Origin: Gammaproteobacteria bacterium
Lineage (GTDB): Bacteria > Pseudomonadota > Gammaproteobacteria > Natronospirales > JAJUFS01
Assembly: GCA_033720895.1 (NCBI GenBank)
Contig: JAWWBS010000016.1
Location: 1-33,267 of the forward strand
Direction of reading: 5' to 3'
Length of the DNA stretch: 33,267 nucleotides
The notes beneath the pieces were generated by a model, which did no database searches, had not been told where the DNA came from, and was given only the letters and a program-made list of their open reading frames with translations. How positions within the stretch are numbered: position 1 is the first letter of the stretch; every line of letters starts with the position of its first letter. This document shows, in pieces, positions 1-8,406 of the stretch. A program made the position numbers and the translations under genes.

Positions 1-287
1 AGCATCTGCCAGGTGTAGAGGCCGGAGTCATGGCCATCATCGAATACCAGCCGCACGGCATAGTTGCCGACCGGCTCGATGCGCGTGATGTCGACGTTTT
101 CCTTTTCGATCACCAGCACCTTCGGCAGGCCATAGGCTTCGCCGCCATGGCCGCGCACCTCGGCCGAGGGTGAGAACACCCTGAGGTATTCGAAGGGCAG
201 CTCGTAGTGCCGTCCGTCCGCAAAGCTGACAGCCAGCTGCCGCGACTGGCGTCGCAGCTTGAGCTCGGTGGGGGCGCTCGTTGCCAT
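1..287 (-). CDS. DUF971 family protein, 3' end cut by window edge
   Basis: Reading from the ATG at 287 gives a protein beginning [20 protein letters not shown], running 95 residues off the window. The segment with FADGRHYELPFEYLRVFSPSAE and later VGNYAVRLVFDDGHDSGLYTW matches the DUF971 family, the same fold as the N-terminal domain of gamma-butyrobetaine hydroxylase, sometimes linked to iron-sulfur protein handling. The conserved GHDSGLYTW end is present. Its ATG shares one base with the hslU stop (TGATG), so it is very probably translated from the hslVU mRNA; hslV-hslU-DUF971 is a recurrent order in Proteobacteria. The biochemical role of the stand-alone protein is not established. Confidence 0.85.
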   Translation of the reverse strand, partial: MATSAPTELKLRRQSRQLAVSFADGRHYELPFEYLRVFSPSAEVRGHGGEAYGLPKVLVIEKENVDITRIEPVGNYAVRLVFDDGHDSGLYTWQM

Positions 288-1624
288 CAGAGGATGTAGC
301 GGCTCAGGTCTTCGTTCTGCACCAGGTTGCCAAGTTGCGCGTCGACGTAATCGGCGTCGACCACGATCTTCTTGTCGGCACGATCGGCAGCGGCGTAGGA
401 GACTTCTTCCATCAGCCGTTCCATCACCGTGTGCAGGCGGCGTGCGCCGATGTTCTCGGTGCGCTCGTTGACCTGCCACGACACCTCGGCAATGCGATGG
501 ATGCCGGATTCGGCGAACTCGACCATAACGCCCTCGGTTTCCAGCAAGGCGGCGTACTGGCGTGTCAGCGACGCATCCGGCTCGGTCAGGATGCGAACGA
601 ATTCCTCGGTCTTGAGCGCATCCAGCTCGACCCGGATCGGCAGGCGACCCTGCAGCTCGGGAATGAGGTCGGATGGCTTGGCGACGTGGAAGGCGCCCGA
701 GGCAATGAACAGGATGTGATCGGTGCGCACCATGCCGTAACGCGTCGATACCGTGCTGCCCTCGACCAATGGCAGCAGGTCGCGCTGCACGCCTTCGCGT
801 GACACGTCGGCGCCGCCATGCTCGGCCCGCTTGGCAACCTTGTCGATTTCGTCGATGAAGACGATGCCGTTCTGCTCGACGGCTTCCAGCGCTTCCTGGC
901 GGATCTCGTCCTCGTTGACCATTTTCTGCGCTTCTTCATCGGCCAGCAGCTTCAGCGCGTCCTTCACCTTGACGCTGCGCTTGTGCGAACGCTGCTGGCC
1001 TAGATTCTGGAACATGTTCTGCAGCTGCGAGGTCATTTCTTCCATGCCGGGAGGGGCCATGATCTCGACGCCCAGCGATTGCGACACGTCCACCTCGATC
1101 TCGCGATCATCCAGCTCGCCATTGCGGAGCTTCTCGCGGAACTTCCTGCGCGTTTCGGAGCGATCCGGCTCCGGTTCGGCGGGTTCGTTGGCAAAGCCGA
1201 CGTTGCGCGGGCGCGGCAGCAGGGCGTCGAGCACGCGGTTCTCCGCCGCTTCCTCGGCCCGATGCCGCACCTTGTGCGTGGCTTCCTCGCGGACCATCTT
1301 TATCGCCATGTCGGCCAGGTCCTTGATGATGGAATCCACTTCGCGGCCGACGTAGCCCACTTCGGTGAACTTGGTGGCCTCCACCTTGATGAACGGTGCA
1401 CGCGCCAGCCTGGCCAGCCGGCGGGCGATCTCGGTCTTGCCAACACCGGTCGGGCCGATCATGAGGATGTTCTTCGGCGTGATTTCGCCGCGCAGCGGTT
1501 CGTCGATCTGCATGCGTCGCCAGCGATTGCGGAGCGCAATGGCTACGGCGCGCTTGGCGGCATTCTGGCCGACAATGTGCTTGTCGAGTTCCTGGACGAT
1601 TTCTCTCGGTGTCATTTCTGACAT
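287..1624 (-). CDS. hslU: HslU, ATPase and unfoldase subunit of the HslVU protease
   Basis: This 445-residue AAA+ protein forms the hexameric unfoldase that feeds substrates into HslV in the cytoplasm. Visible features are Walker A GPTGVGKT (57-64), the pore loop GYVG (90-93), the intermediate I-domain with charged helices (about 110-240), Walker B IVFIDE (254-259), and the C-terminal tail ending SRYIL, which in this family inserts into HslV and activates it. Length matches the family (about 440-450). It lies 25 bases after hslV and overlaps the DUF971 gene by one base. The ribosome-binding site is weak; the ATG at 1615 (Met4) is an alternative start. Nothing suggests inactivation. Confidence 0.98.
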   Translation of the reverse strand: MSEMTPREIVQELDKHIVGQNAAKRAVAIALRNRWRRMQIDEPLRGEITPKNILMIGPTGVGKTEIARRLARLARAPFIKVEATKFTEVGYVGREVDSIIKDLADMAIKMVREEATHKVRHRAEEAAENRVLDALLPRPRNVGFANEPAEPEPDRSETRRKFREKLRNGELDDREIEVDVSQSLGVEIMAPPGMEEMTSQLQNMFQNLGQQRSHKRSVKVKDALKLLADEEAQKMVNEDEIRQEALEAVEQNGIVFIDEIDKVAKRAEHGGADVSREGVQRDLLPLVEGSTVSTRYGMVRTDHILFIASGAFHVAKPSDLIPELQGRLPIRVELDALKTEEFVRILTEPDASLTRQYAALLETEGVMVEFAESGIHRIAEVSWQVNERTENIGARRLHTVMERLMEEVSYAAADRADKKIVVDADYVDAQLGNLVQNEDLSRYIL

Positions 1625-1649
1625 GTCGATTCCCGGTACGGGCTGGCGC

Positions 1650-2183
1650 TCAAAGCGTTTCCAGCGTGATGTTGTGATTGGTGTAGACGCAGATGTCAGC
1701 GGCGATGTTCAGCGCCTTCTCGCAGACTTCGGCCGGCGAAAGCTCGGTGTTGTCCAGCAGCGCAAACGCTGCGGACTGCGCAAATGGCCCGCCGGAGCCG
1801 ATGGCCATCAGGCCGTTCTCCGGCTCGATGACATCGCCATTGCCGGAGATGATCAGCGAGGTGTCCTTGTCGGCGACGCAGAGCAAGGCCTCGAGGCGGC
1901 GCAGGACCTTGTCGCCCCGCCAGTCCTTGGCGATTTCCACGGCCGCGCGCGTCAGGTTGCCGCTGTGCTGGGCGAGCTTCTCTTCGAAGCGCTCGAACAG
2001 GGTAAAGGCATCGGCCGTGCCGCCGGCAAAGCCGGCCAGTACCTTGCCGTCATACAGGCGACGCACCTTGCGGGCATTGCCCTTCATGATGGTGTTGCCC
2101 AGCGAGACCTGGCCATCACCGGCCATGGCGACCGAATCGCCACGGCGAACGGAGCAGATGGTGGTGCCGTCGAATTGCTGCAT
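1650..2183 (-). CDS. hslV: HslV, peptidase subunit of the HslVU protease
   Basis: This 177-residue proteasome-like threonine peptidase is the dodecameric core of HslVU. The start [16 protein letters not shown] has six residues before the Thr-Thr pair. In E. coli the catalytic Thr directly follows the initiator Met, so here the catalytic residue should be Thr7, exposed by cleavage after Gly6; short propeptides ending in G-T-T are common in other Proteobacteria. The motifs [10 protein letters not shown] and [16 protein letters not shown] are typical, and the C-terminal region keeps the ETL-type end. A GGGGGAG ribosome-binding site lies 7 bases before the ATG. It is first in the hslVU-DUF971 operon, behind a candidate sigma-32 promoter. 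Confidence 0.97.
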   Translation of the reverse strand: MQQFDGTTICSVRRGDSVAMAGDGQVSLGNTIMKGNARKVRRLYDGKVLAGFAGGTADAFTLFERFEEKLAQHSGNLTRAAVEIAKDWRGDKVLRRLEALLCVADKDTSLIISGNGDVIEPENGLMAIGSGGPFAQSAAFALLDNTELSPAEVCEKALNIAADICVYTNHNITLETL

Positions 2184-2235
2184 ATGCCTGCTCCCCCTGG
2201 AAGCGGTCGAGTGACTGGATGCCTGCGAACGTCCT

Positions 2236-2264
2236 TGATGAGGGCGGCGCTTGCCAATATCAAG
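2236..2264 (-). promoter_or_regulatory. candidate sigma-32 heat-shock promoter for hslVU
   Basis: On the minus strand a CTTGATA box (2264-2258) is followed after 14 bases by CCTCATCA (2243-2236). The E. coli sigma-32 consensus is CTTGAAA, a spacer of about 13-15, then CCCCATNT, so one mismatch lies in the -35 and one in the core -10. The leader to the hslV ATG would be about 45 bases. hslVU is a classic heat-shock operon, which supports the call. The assignment is by eye only. Confidence 0.45.
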
Positions 2265-2376
2265 GGCCGGTACCCGTCCAACAAGGGTAGTACAGCTCGT
2301 CTGCTGGTATCATGCCTGACGTCCACACCCGCCCGTCAGTCGGTGCCATACGACAGCAAGTACGAACGGAGACAGC

Positions 2377-3051
2377 ATGCGACGCCATGTCCCGACAGCC
2401 AGACTGATGCTTGCCTGCCTGCTGGCCTGCGGCGGCGCCGCGTTCCCCGGCCATGCCGGCGAACTGAAAATCACGCTGGTCGACCAGGACGGTGCGCCGA
2501 TCGAGCACGCCGCGGTGCTGCTGGACATGGACGGCCTGGATGCACCGCCATCCCCGGTACCGGCCGTCATGGATCAGCGGGATCGCCAGTTCCTGCCCTA
2601 CGTGCTGGCGATACGTCCGGGTGCCGAGGTCAGTTTTCCGAACTCCGACAACATCCGTCACCACGTCTACTCCTTTTCCGAGGCGCGGCCGCTCGAGCTG
2701 AAGCTCTACAGCGGCACGCCCACCGAGCCGCTGGATTTTCCCCGCGAGGGAATTGTCACGCTCGGTTGCAACATCCATGACTGGATGCTCGGCTTCATCG
2801 TGGTCAGCAGCGCCGACCGTCAGGCGATATCGGATGCAGCCGGCCAGGTGATGTTCCGCGACCTGCCGGATGGAGAGGCCCGCGTGCGCACCTGGCATCC
2901 GCGATTCGGTTCCACCGAACTGGCAGGGATGGCGATAAGCGTGCAAGGCGATGTCGAGCAGGTCCTGACCCTGGAACTCGGCCCCGAGTTGCGGCGCGAG
3001 CCGCCCGCGCTCGAGGAGCAGCGTGAAACCCGACGGAGGCGTGGTCGCTGA
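2377..3051 (+). CDS. periplasmic cupredoxin-like protein ('methylamine utilization protein' family)
   Basis: This 224-residue protein has a signal peptide (about 1-27, cleavage near GHA-GE) and a small beta-rich domain. A type-1 copper site is visible: His95/His96 in the DNIRHHVYSF segment, then Cys131, His134 and Met137 in GCNIHDWM. It is therefore predicted to be a periplasmic electron-transfer or copper-binding protein. Homologues are often labelled methylamine utilization protein, but no methylamine dehydrogenase genes are nearby, so that name should not be read as function. The C-terminus (about 205-224) is highly charged and Arg-rich. A GGAGA ribosome-binding site precedes the ATG. Its stop overlaps the ATG of the c-di-GMP gene by one base, arguing for coupled translation. 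Confidence 0.8.
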   Translation: MRRHVPTARLMLACLLACGGAAFPGHAGELKITLVDQDGAPIEHAAVLLDMDGLDAPPSPVPAVMDQRDRQFLPYVLAIRPGAEVSFPNSDNIRHHVYSFSEARPLELKLYSGTPTEPLDFPREGIVTLGCNIHDWMLGFIVVSSADRQAISDAAGQVMFRDLPDGEARVRTWHPRFGSTELAGMAISVQGDVEQVLTLELGPELRREPPALEEQRETRRRRGR

Positions 3052-5402
3052 TGTTCAAGTCCTTCCAGGCCAAGTTGACGGCCGGTCTGATCGGCCTGGT
3101 GGCGGCGTCGCTGGTGGTCAGCTTCGTCGCCGTGTCTCTGGCAACGCGAGCCAACGTGGCGGCGACCACGGCCAACGAGTTGCGCACGGCGGCCGGCGTT
3201 TTCGAGCAGTTGCTGGCCGTGCGTGGCAACCAGTTGCGCAACAGTGTCGCGGTGCTGGCGGATGACTTCGGTTTCCGCGAAGCCGTGGCGTCGGCTGATG
3301 CCGCGACCATCCGTTCGGCCTTGCTCAACACGTCCAGCCGCATCGAGGCCGACACCGGCCTGGTCCTGACGACTTCAGGCGACATCCGGGCCAGCATCGA
3401 TACCGGCCTTGCCGAGGGCATCGCCTTTCCGCATGCCGACCTGCTGGACCGCGCGGCAGAAGAAGGCAGTGCAGCGGCAATCGTCACGCTCGACGGCGAC
3501 AGCTACCAGCTGGTCGTCGCCCCGGTTCGTGCACCGCTGCGAATTGGCTGGATTGCACTTGGCTTCCGGCTGGACGACGAATTGTTGGGCTCCCTGGCCA
3601 CCCTGACGGGCGCCGAGATCAGCATTGCCAGCGAGCAGGAAATCATTGGCAGCTCGCTGGACCGCATGACGCGCGCGGCCCTTGCCGAGCGGCTTGTTGG
3701 CGGCCTGGACGCAGACACGGGCGTTCGCAACCTGCAGCTCGACACTGCTGAATTTCTCACGCTGCAGGTCATGCTGGACCAGGTCGCCGGGCCGGAACTG
3801 CACGCCATCCTGCAGCTGTCCCTGACGGCAGCACTCGCGTCCTATCGCGAGCTGGAAATCCAGTTGCTCGCGATCGCGGGCTTCGCCCTGTTCCTGGCGC
3901 TGCTGGTGGCCCTGTTCATCGCCTCCGGCGTGACCCAGCCCGTGCGCGAGCTGGTCGCCCGCGCCCAGAAGATTGCCCGCGGCGATTACTCCGTATCGCT
4001 GTCCCTGAACCGCAATGACGAGATCGGCCAGCTGAACGAGGCGTTCAATGCCATGCAGGAAGGCATTGCCGAACGCGAGGAGCGCATTGTTTTCCAGGCC
4101 CATCACGATGACCTGACGCGCCTGCCGAATCGTGTCCTGGCACAGGATCGCCTGCGCCAGGCCATCACTCGCGCCGAACGCACGGGCCGTCCTGCGGCGC
4201 TGGTCATGCTCGATCTCGACCGCTTCAAGGAAATCAATGACGCGCTCGGCCACCAGCTGGGTGACGAAGTGCTGCAGGCCGTGTCCGACCGACTGCTGGA
4301 TGCCGTGCGCGGTGTCGACACGGTTGCACGCCTGGGTGGCGACGAGTTCATGGTGGTGCTGGAAGATGTCGAACCGGAAGCCGCCATGGCGAAGGCCGAG
4401 GACGTGGTGGAAGCACTGCGCCGGCCGATGCTGATCGGCGAATCGAACCTGCACGTCATCGCGAGCGCCGGTGTCGTCCTGATTCCCGACCACGGTCGCG
4501 ACCCGGAGCAGCTCATGCGGCGCGCCGATATCGCCATGTACGACGCCAAGCAGTCGCACAATGCGACGCTCCTGTATCGCAGTGGCCGTGATGAAAGTCA
4601 CCTGATGCGCCTGCGCTTGATCGGTGACCTGCGGGTGGCGGCCACGCGTGGCCAGTTCCGGATGTTCTACCAGCCCAAGCTCGACCTGCGGCGCAACGAA
4701 ATCACGCAGGCAGAGGCCCTGATTCGCTGGGACCATCCCGAGCACGGCTTCATGCCGCCCGATCAGTTCATCACCCTGGCAGAGCAGTCTGGCAACATCG
4801 GCGTGGTAACCAACTGGGTACTGCGCGCGGCCCTGCAGCAATTGCGCCACTGGCTGGACGACGGGCTCGACCTGTCGGTGTCGATCAACATCTCCGCAAT
4901 GGATCTCGAAGACGCATCGCTGCCCGAAAGGGTCACCGAGCTGTTGCAGGAATTCGACGTGTCGGCCGAGCGCCTGGTACTGGAAGTGACGGAAAGTGCG
5001 GTCATGCGCGATGCAGAGTCCGCCATCAGGATGCTGGACAAGCTGAATGCTGCCGGCATCCAGCTGTCGATCGACGATTTCGGCACCGGCTACTCTTCGC
5101 TGGCACAGCTCAAGCGCCTGCCGGTACACGAGCTGAAGATCGACAAGTCCTTCGTGATGCAGCTCGACGCGGATTCGGAAGATGCGATCATCGTCCGCTC
5201 GACCATCGAGCTCGCACACAACATGGGATTGAGCGTGATCGCCGAAGGCGTCGAAAACGAAGCGGCCCGCCAGCTGCTGAGCGACTATGGTTGTGACCAT
5301 GCCCAGGGCTACTTGATCGCCAAGCCCTTGCCGGCGCAGAAGTTTGCCGAATGGCTGCACGACTCGACCTACCAGGTCGCCATGCGAAAGGAAGCCGAAT
5401 GA
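3051..5402 (+). CDS. membrane sensor with HAMP, GGDEF and EAL domains
   Basis: This 783-residue bifunctional c-di-GMP enzyme has TM1 at about 10-30, a periplasmic sensory region of about 240 residues (Cache-like by layout), TM2 at about 271-291, HAMP at about 292-345, GGDEF at about 350-510 and EAL at about 525-770. The catalytic GGDEF (429-433) is intact, with an RxxD inhibitory site (R420-D423) exactly five residues upstream. The EAL motif (555-557), the DDFGTGYSS loop (675-683) and the EGVE motif (732-735) are also intact. Both synthesis and hydrolysis of c-di-GMP are therefore possible; which dominates cannot be read from sequence. It sits between a cupredoxin-like gene (1-base overlap) and a DUF3034 gene (4-base overlap), so its periplasmic domain may sense a state reported by those exported partners. 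Confidence 0.93.
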   Translation: MFKSFQAKLTAGLIGLVAASLVVSFVAVSLATRANVAATTANELRTAAGVFEQLLAVRGNQLRNSVAVLADDFGFREAVASADAATIRSALLNTSSRIEADTGLVLTTSGDIRASIDTGLAEGIAFPHADLLDRAAEEGSAAAIVTLDGDSYQLVVAPVRAPLRIGWIALGFRLDDELLGSLATLTGAEISIASEQEIIGSSLDRMTRAALAERLVGGLDADTGVRNLQLDTAEFLTLQVMLDQVAGPELHAILQLSLTAALASYRELEIQLLAIAGFALFLALLVALFIASGVTQPVRELVARAQKIARGDYSVSLSLNRNDEIGQLNEAFNAMQEGIAEREERIVFQAHHDDLTRLPNRVLAQDRLRQAITRAERTGRPAALVMLDLDRFKEINDALGHQLGDEVLQAVSDRLLDAVRGVDTVARLGGDEFMVVLEDVEPEAAMAKAEDVVEALRRPMLIGESNLHVIASAGVVLIPDHGRDPEQLMRRADIAMYDAKQSHNATLLYRSGRDESHLMRLRLIGDLRVAATRGQFRMFYQPKLDLRRNEITQAEALIRWDHPEHGFMPPDQFITLAEQSGNIGVVTNWVLRAALQQLRHWLDDGLDLSVSINISAMDLEDASLPERVTELLQEFDVSAERLVLEVTESAVMRDAESAIRMLDKLNAAGIQLSIDDFGTGYSSLAQLKRLPVHELKIDKSFVMQLDADSEDAIIVRSTIELAHNMGLSVIAEGVENEAARQLLSDYGCDHAQGYLIAKPLPAQKFAEWLHDSTYQVAMRKEAE

Positions 5403-6253
5403 TGAAATGCCGAAGCCTGCTGTTGTGCCTCGCCCTGCTGCCCGGCGCAGCGACTGCCGATGATGGTCGCCTGCTGGCCACCGGCGGCATCACCTCGCTG
5501 GAAGGCAGCGCGGGTGGCGGCATCGTGCCGTGGGCGGTGATTTCCGGTTACGGCAGCGACGAGGGCAATGGCGGTACGGCGGCATTCTCATACGTCAATG
5601 TCGGCGACTACCAGGTGGACGTGATCGGCGTGAGCGCGGGATTTCGCAATCGCTTCGAGATTTCCTATGCCGAGCAGCGACTGGATCTCGGTGCGCTCGG
5701 GCTGGCATTGGCGGCACCCGATGCAACGCTGAAGAACGAAGTGCTTGGCATGAAGGCGCGGCTTCATGGCGACCTGGTCTATTCACCCGAAGGTCAGTTC
5801 GCGCTGGGCGTGCAACGCAAGTCGCTGGATGACGCGACGATTCCACAACTGCTGGCACCGGTCGACAAGAGCGGCACGGATGTCTACCTGGCCTGGAGCA
5901 AGCTATGGCTGGGAGCGGCAGGTGGTCGAAACCTGCTGGTCAATGCCACCCTGCGCTCGACCTCGGGCAACGAGCTTGGCCTGCTGGGCCATGGCGGCAA
6001 CAGCAGTGATCGCGAGATCCTGCCCGAGGTCAGTGTCGCGATGTTCCTGGACCGCAAGACGGCCATCGGCTTCGAGTACCGTGACAAGCCGGACAATATC
6101 GACGCGATCGAAGAAACCGCCTGGAAGGACGTGTTCATTGCCTGGTTCCCGAGCAAGTCGCTGGCACTGACCGCCGCCTGGGTCGACCTCGGCACCATCG
6201 GCGGCCTGCGCGAACAGACCGGCTTCTATTTTTCCGCCCAGGCGAGCTTCTGA
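5399..6253 (+). CDS. DUF3034 family protein, exported, probable outer-membrane barrel
   Basis: This protein of about 284 residues starts MMKCRSLLLCLALLPGAATA, a clear signal peptide. I place the start at the ATG overlapping the previous stop (ATGATGA); the second ATG at 5402 is nearly equivalent. The mature N-terminus has the family signature LLATGGITSLEGSAGGGIVP with WAVISGYG next. Alternating polar/hydrophobic strands, many Gly and aromatic residues and a C-terminal Phe (FYFSAQASF) suggest an outer-membrane beta-barrel. The family has no known function. The four-base overlap with the c-di-GMP gene and the following haemoglobin lipoprotein gene imply one transcription unit. Confidence 0.8.
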   Translation: MMKCRSLLLCLALLPGAATADDGRLLATGGITSLEGSAGGGIVPWAVISGYGSDEGNGGTAAFSYVNVGDYQVDVIGVSAGFRNRFEISYAEQRLDLGALGLALAAPDATLKNEVLGMKARLHGDLVYSPEGQFALGVQRKSLDDATIPQLLAPVDKSGTDVYLAWSKLWLGAAGGRNLLVNATLRSTSGNELGLLGHGGNSSDREILPEVSVAMFLDRKTAIGFEYRDKPDNIDAIEETAWKDVFIAWFPSKSLALTAAWVDLGTIGGLREQTGFYFSAQASF

Positions 6254-6289
6254 CCCCCGCCGACCATTGCGACAAGCGAGGAGTGCCCC

Positions 6290-6742
6290 ATGCAACGTCT
6301 CCTGATCCTGCTGATAGCGCCGATACTGCTGGCTGCCTGTGCAACTCCGGCGCCCACCACGGCCGAGCTGGCTGCAAAAGACGACAGCCTTTACCAGGCG
6401 CTTGGACAGCAGCAGGGCATCGACCTGCTGGCGGGCGAACTGGTGTTCCGTTTCATTTCGGATACGCGCATCGCGCACTACTTTGCCGATACGGATCTCG
6501 ACCGCCTGGAGCAGAAGATCGCCGAGCAGGTGTGCATGCTGGCGGGTGGCCCGTGCACCTACACCGGCGACGACATGCGCACGGTTCACGAGGGCATGAA
6601 CCTGACGGAAACCGACTTCAATGCGATGGTGGAAGATGCGCAGCTCGCGATGACGGCCATCAGCATTCCGGAAGCCGCGCAGAATCGCCTGCTTGCCAAG
6701 CTGGCGAAATTCCGGGGCGTGGTGCTTGGCAGGGAAGAGTAG
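6290..6742 (+). CDS. group 1 truncated haemoglobin, predicted lipoprotein
   Basis: This 150-residue protein has a lipobox LLAAC (Cys17), so it should be lipid-anchored in the envelope. From about 32 it aligns with group 1 truncated haemoglobins: SLYQALGQQQG, then GGPCTYTGDDM and the proximal haem ligand His100 in TVHEGM. Compared by eye with M. tuberculosis TrHbN, the distal Tyr(B10) falls on Val52 and the distal Gln(E11) on Ile77, giving an apolar distal pocket. Cys82 and Cys89 could form a disulfide in the periplasm. A GAGGAG ribosome-binding site lies upstream. It is the last gene of the cupredoxin / c-di-GMP / DUF3034 set and ends 3 bases from the convergent xerC stop. A ligand sensor or carrier seems likelier than an NO dioxygenase, but this is inference. 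Confidence 0.82.
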   Translation: MQRLLILLIAPILLAACATPAPTTAELAAKDDSLYQALGQQQGIDLLAGELVFRFISDTRIAHYFADTDLDRLEQKIAEQVCMLAGGPCTYTGDDMRTVHEGMNLTETDFNAMVEDAQLAMTAISIPEAAQNRLLAKLAKFRGVVLGREE

Positions 6743-6745
6743 CGC

Positions 6746-7708
6746 TCAGTCCTCGCCGGACCTGCGGCGCGCGCGCGGATGAGCGGCATCATAGACACTG
6801 GCAAGATGCTGGAAATCGAGATGCGTGTAGACCTGGGTGGTTGAGATGTCGGCATGACCCAGCAATTCCTGCACGGCGCGCAGGTCGCCTGAAGATTCCA
6901 GCAGGTGCGAGGCAAAGGAATGCCGCAGCATGTGGGGATGCACGTGCACCCCGAGGCATTGCTCGCGCGAACGGAATTCCAGCCGGGCCTGCACCGAGCG
7001 CGGACTGATGCGTTTGCCACGCGTGCCCACGAACAAGGCCGCCTCGTTCTCTGCCGCCATTTCGCCGCGGCGTTTCAACCAGTCCTTTATAGCCTGCCGG
7101 GCATAGCGGCCTACCGGGACGATGCGGGTCTTCGAGCCCTTGCCGGTCACTTCCAGTTGCGCGTCATTGATCGAGGCCACATCCAGCAAGTCGAGGCTGC
7201 ACAGCTCTGCCAGGCGCAGGCCCGACGAATAGAAAAGTTCCAGCATGGCCCGGTCGCGTGCATCGATTGCCGCGTCGCCAGGCAGGTCAAGCAGGCGCGC
7301 GACCTGGTCCGCATCCAGCGTGGTCGGCAGCCTCCTGGCGCCCTTGGGCGGGGTAACATCCTCGGCGGGATTGGCACTGACCTCGCCCTCGCGGGCGAGG
7401 AAACGGAAAAAGCCGCGAACCGCGGACAGGCGCCGCGCAATGCTGGCGGAGCCGAGGCCGTTGCGATGGGCGTTTGCCGCAAAGCGGCGCATGTCGGGGT
7501 GGGTGACATCCTGCCACCGGCCAATGCCATTTGTTTCGCAGAAATCGAGCAGGGCCACCAGGTCACGGCGGTAGTTGCTTGCCGTGTGCGGTGACAGGCG
7601 GCGTTCGCTGGAAAGGTGGCCGAGGTACTTGTCGATCCAGGGGTCCGTGGAAGAGTCGGCAGCGGCGCGCATGGCGAGCGGCTCAGGGCTCCTGGACGCT
7701 GTCGACAT
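6746..7708 (-). CDS. xerC: XerC tyrosine recombinase
   Basis: This 320-residue site-specific recombinase acts with XerD at dif to resolve chromosome dimers. An N-terminal SAM-like DNA-binding domain (about 22-115) is followed by the catalytic domain with Arg165 (SSGLRLAEL), Lys190 (TGKGSKTR), His259-x-x-Arg262 (HMLRH), His285 (LGHADIST) and nucleophile Tyr294 (QVYTH). XerC rather than XerD is favoured by the dapF-DUF484-xerC order, also seen in E. coli and Pseudomonas. The start at 7708 overlaps DUF484 by 26 bases; Met13 at 7672 would leave no overlap and a length near 308. Neither has a clear ribosome-binding site. Confidence 0.93.
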   Translation of the reverse strand: MSTASRSPEPLAMRAAADSSTDPWIDKYLGHLSSERRLSPHTASNYRRDLVALLDFCETNGIGRWQDVTHPDMRRFAANAHRNGLGSASIARRLSAVRGFFRFLAREGEVSANPAEDVTPPKGARRLPTTLDADQVARLLDLPGDAAIDARDRAMLELFYSSGLRLAELCSLDLLDVASINDAQLEVTGKGSKTRIVPVGRYARQAIKDWLKRRGEMAAENEAALFVGTRGKRISPRSVQARLEFRSREQCLGVHVHPHMLRHSFASHLLESSGDLRAVQELLGHADISTTQVYTHLDFQHLASVYDAAHPRARRRSGED

Positions 7709-8390
7709 GGCGGCGCAGCGCGGCGGTCAGCAGCTCGGCAATGCGCTCGAGGAAGGTGGTTCCCAGGGTCGGGCCGAACTGGTCCTCGCTTTCGGCGCCG
7801 ATTCCGAGCAGGCCCAGGCTGCCGCGGGTCCCCAGTGGCAGCAGCGCGCTGGAGCCGATGCTGCCCGCGGCATCGCCGAACAGGATCTCCAGCTGCTGCG
7901 GACGCAGGCGTCCGACCACCGGTTTGCCCGTGGTGAAGACCTGCTGGAATTCCTGCTGCATGGAATCGAAATCGACGCGTCGCACGGGGCCGAACTCGAC
8001 CTTGTCCGGGTCGCCCCGGAACATCAGCAACGTCACGGCATCGGCACCGAAGCGGTGGCGCAAGCGATCCTGCATGTTGTGCAGCAGGTCGGGCAGGTCG
8101 TTGGCGTCCATCAGGCTCAGCATCAGCTGGTGAATGCGCTCGACAGCCGCATCATTGGCGCGAGCCACTTCGATCAGGTCGATCAGCTTGCGCTCCAGGG
8201 TGCGATTCTGGTTGCGCAGTATCTCGACCTGCTTTTCGATCAGCGACACGGCGCTGCCGGCCTGGTGTGGAATGACCAGCTTGGCCACCAGCTCGGGATG
8301 CTGCTCGAGAAATTCAGGATGGGTGTCGAGAAACGCGACGATTTCCTCGGCAGTCAGGTCCGTGGTCTCGGTCCGGGTGGCGCTGCTCAT
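7683..8390 (-). CDS. DUF484 family protein
   Basis: This 235-residue protein has the N-terminal DUF484 signature (EEIVAFLDTHPEFLEQHPEL), a helical probably coiled-coil stretch around 45-85 (SLIEKQVEILRNQNRTLERK), and a C-terminal GAF-like region from about 95. The family regularly sits between dapF and xerC and its function is unknown. AGGAGAGAAC directly before the ATG is a strong ribosome-binding site. It follows dapF by 16 bases, so the cluster is probably one operon. Confidence 0.9.
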   Translation of the reverse strand: MSSATRTETTDLTAEEIVAFLDTHPEFLEQHPELVAKLVIPHQAGSAVSLIEKQVEILRNQNRTLERKLIDLIEVARANDAAVERIHQLMLSLMDANDLPDLLHNMQDRLRHRFGADAVTLLMFRGDPDKVEFGPVRRVDFDSMQQEFQQVFTTGKPVVGRLRPQQLEILFGDAAGSIGSSALLPLGTRGSLGLLGIGAESEDQFGPTLGTTFLERIAELLTAALRRHVDSVQEP

Positions 8391-8406
8391 GTTCTCTCCT
8401 GCGAGG

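Noticed and set aside
2377-3051. Methylamine metabolism role for the cupredoxin-like gene
   Set aside because: No mau genes or amine dehydrogenase subunits in the window; the family label does not fit the context.
3375-5360. Long open frame on the minus strand (661 codons)
   Set aside because: Lies wholly opposite the GGDEF/EAL gene, and the translation has no recognisable domains. High GC content produces long antisense frames.
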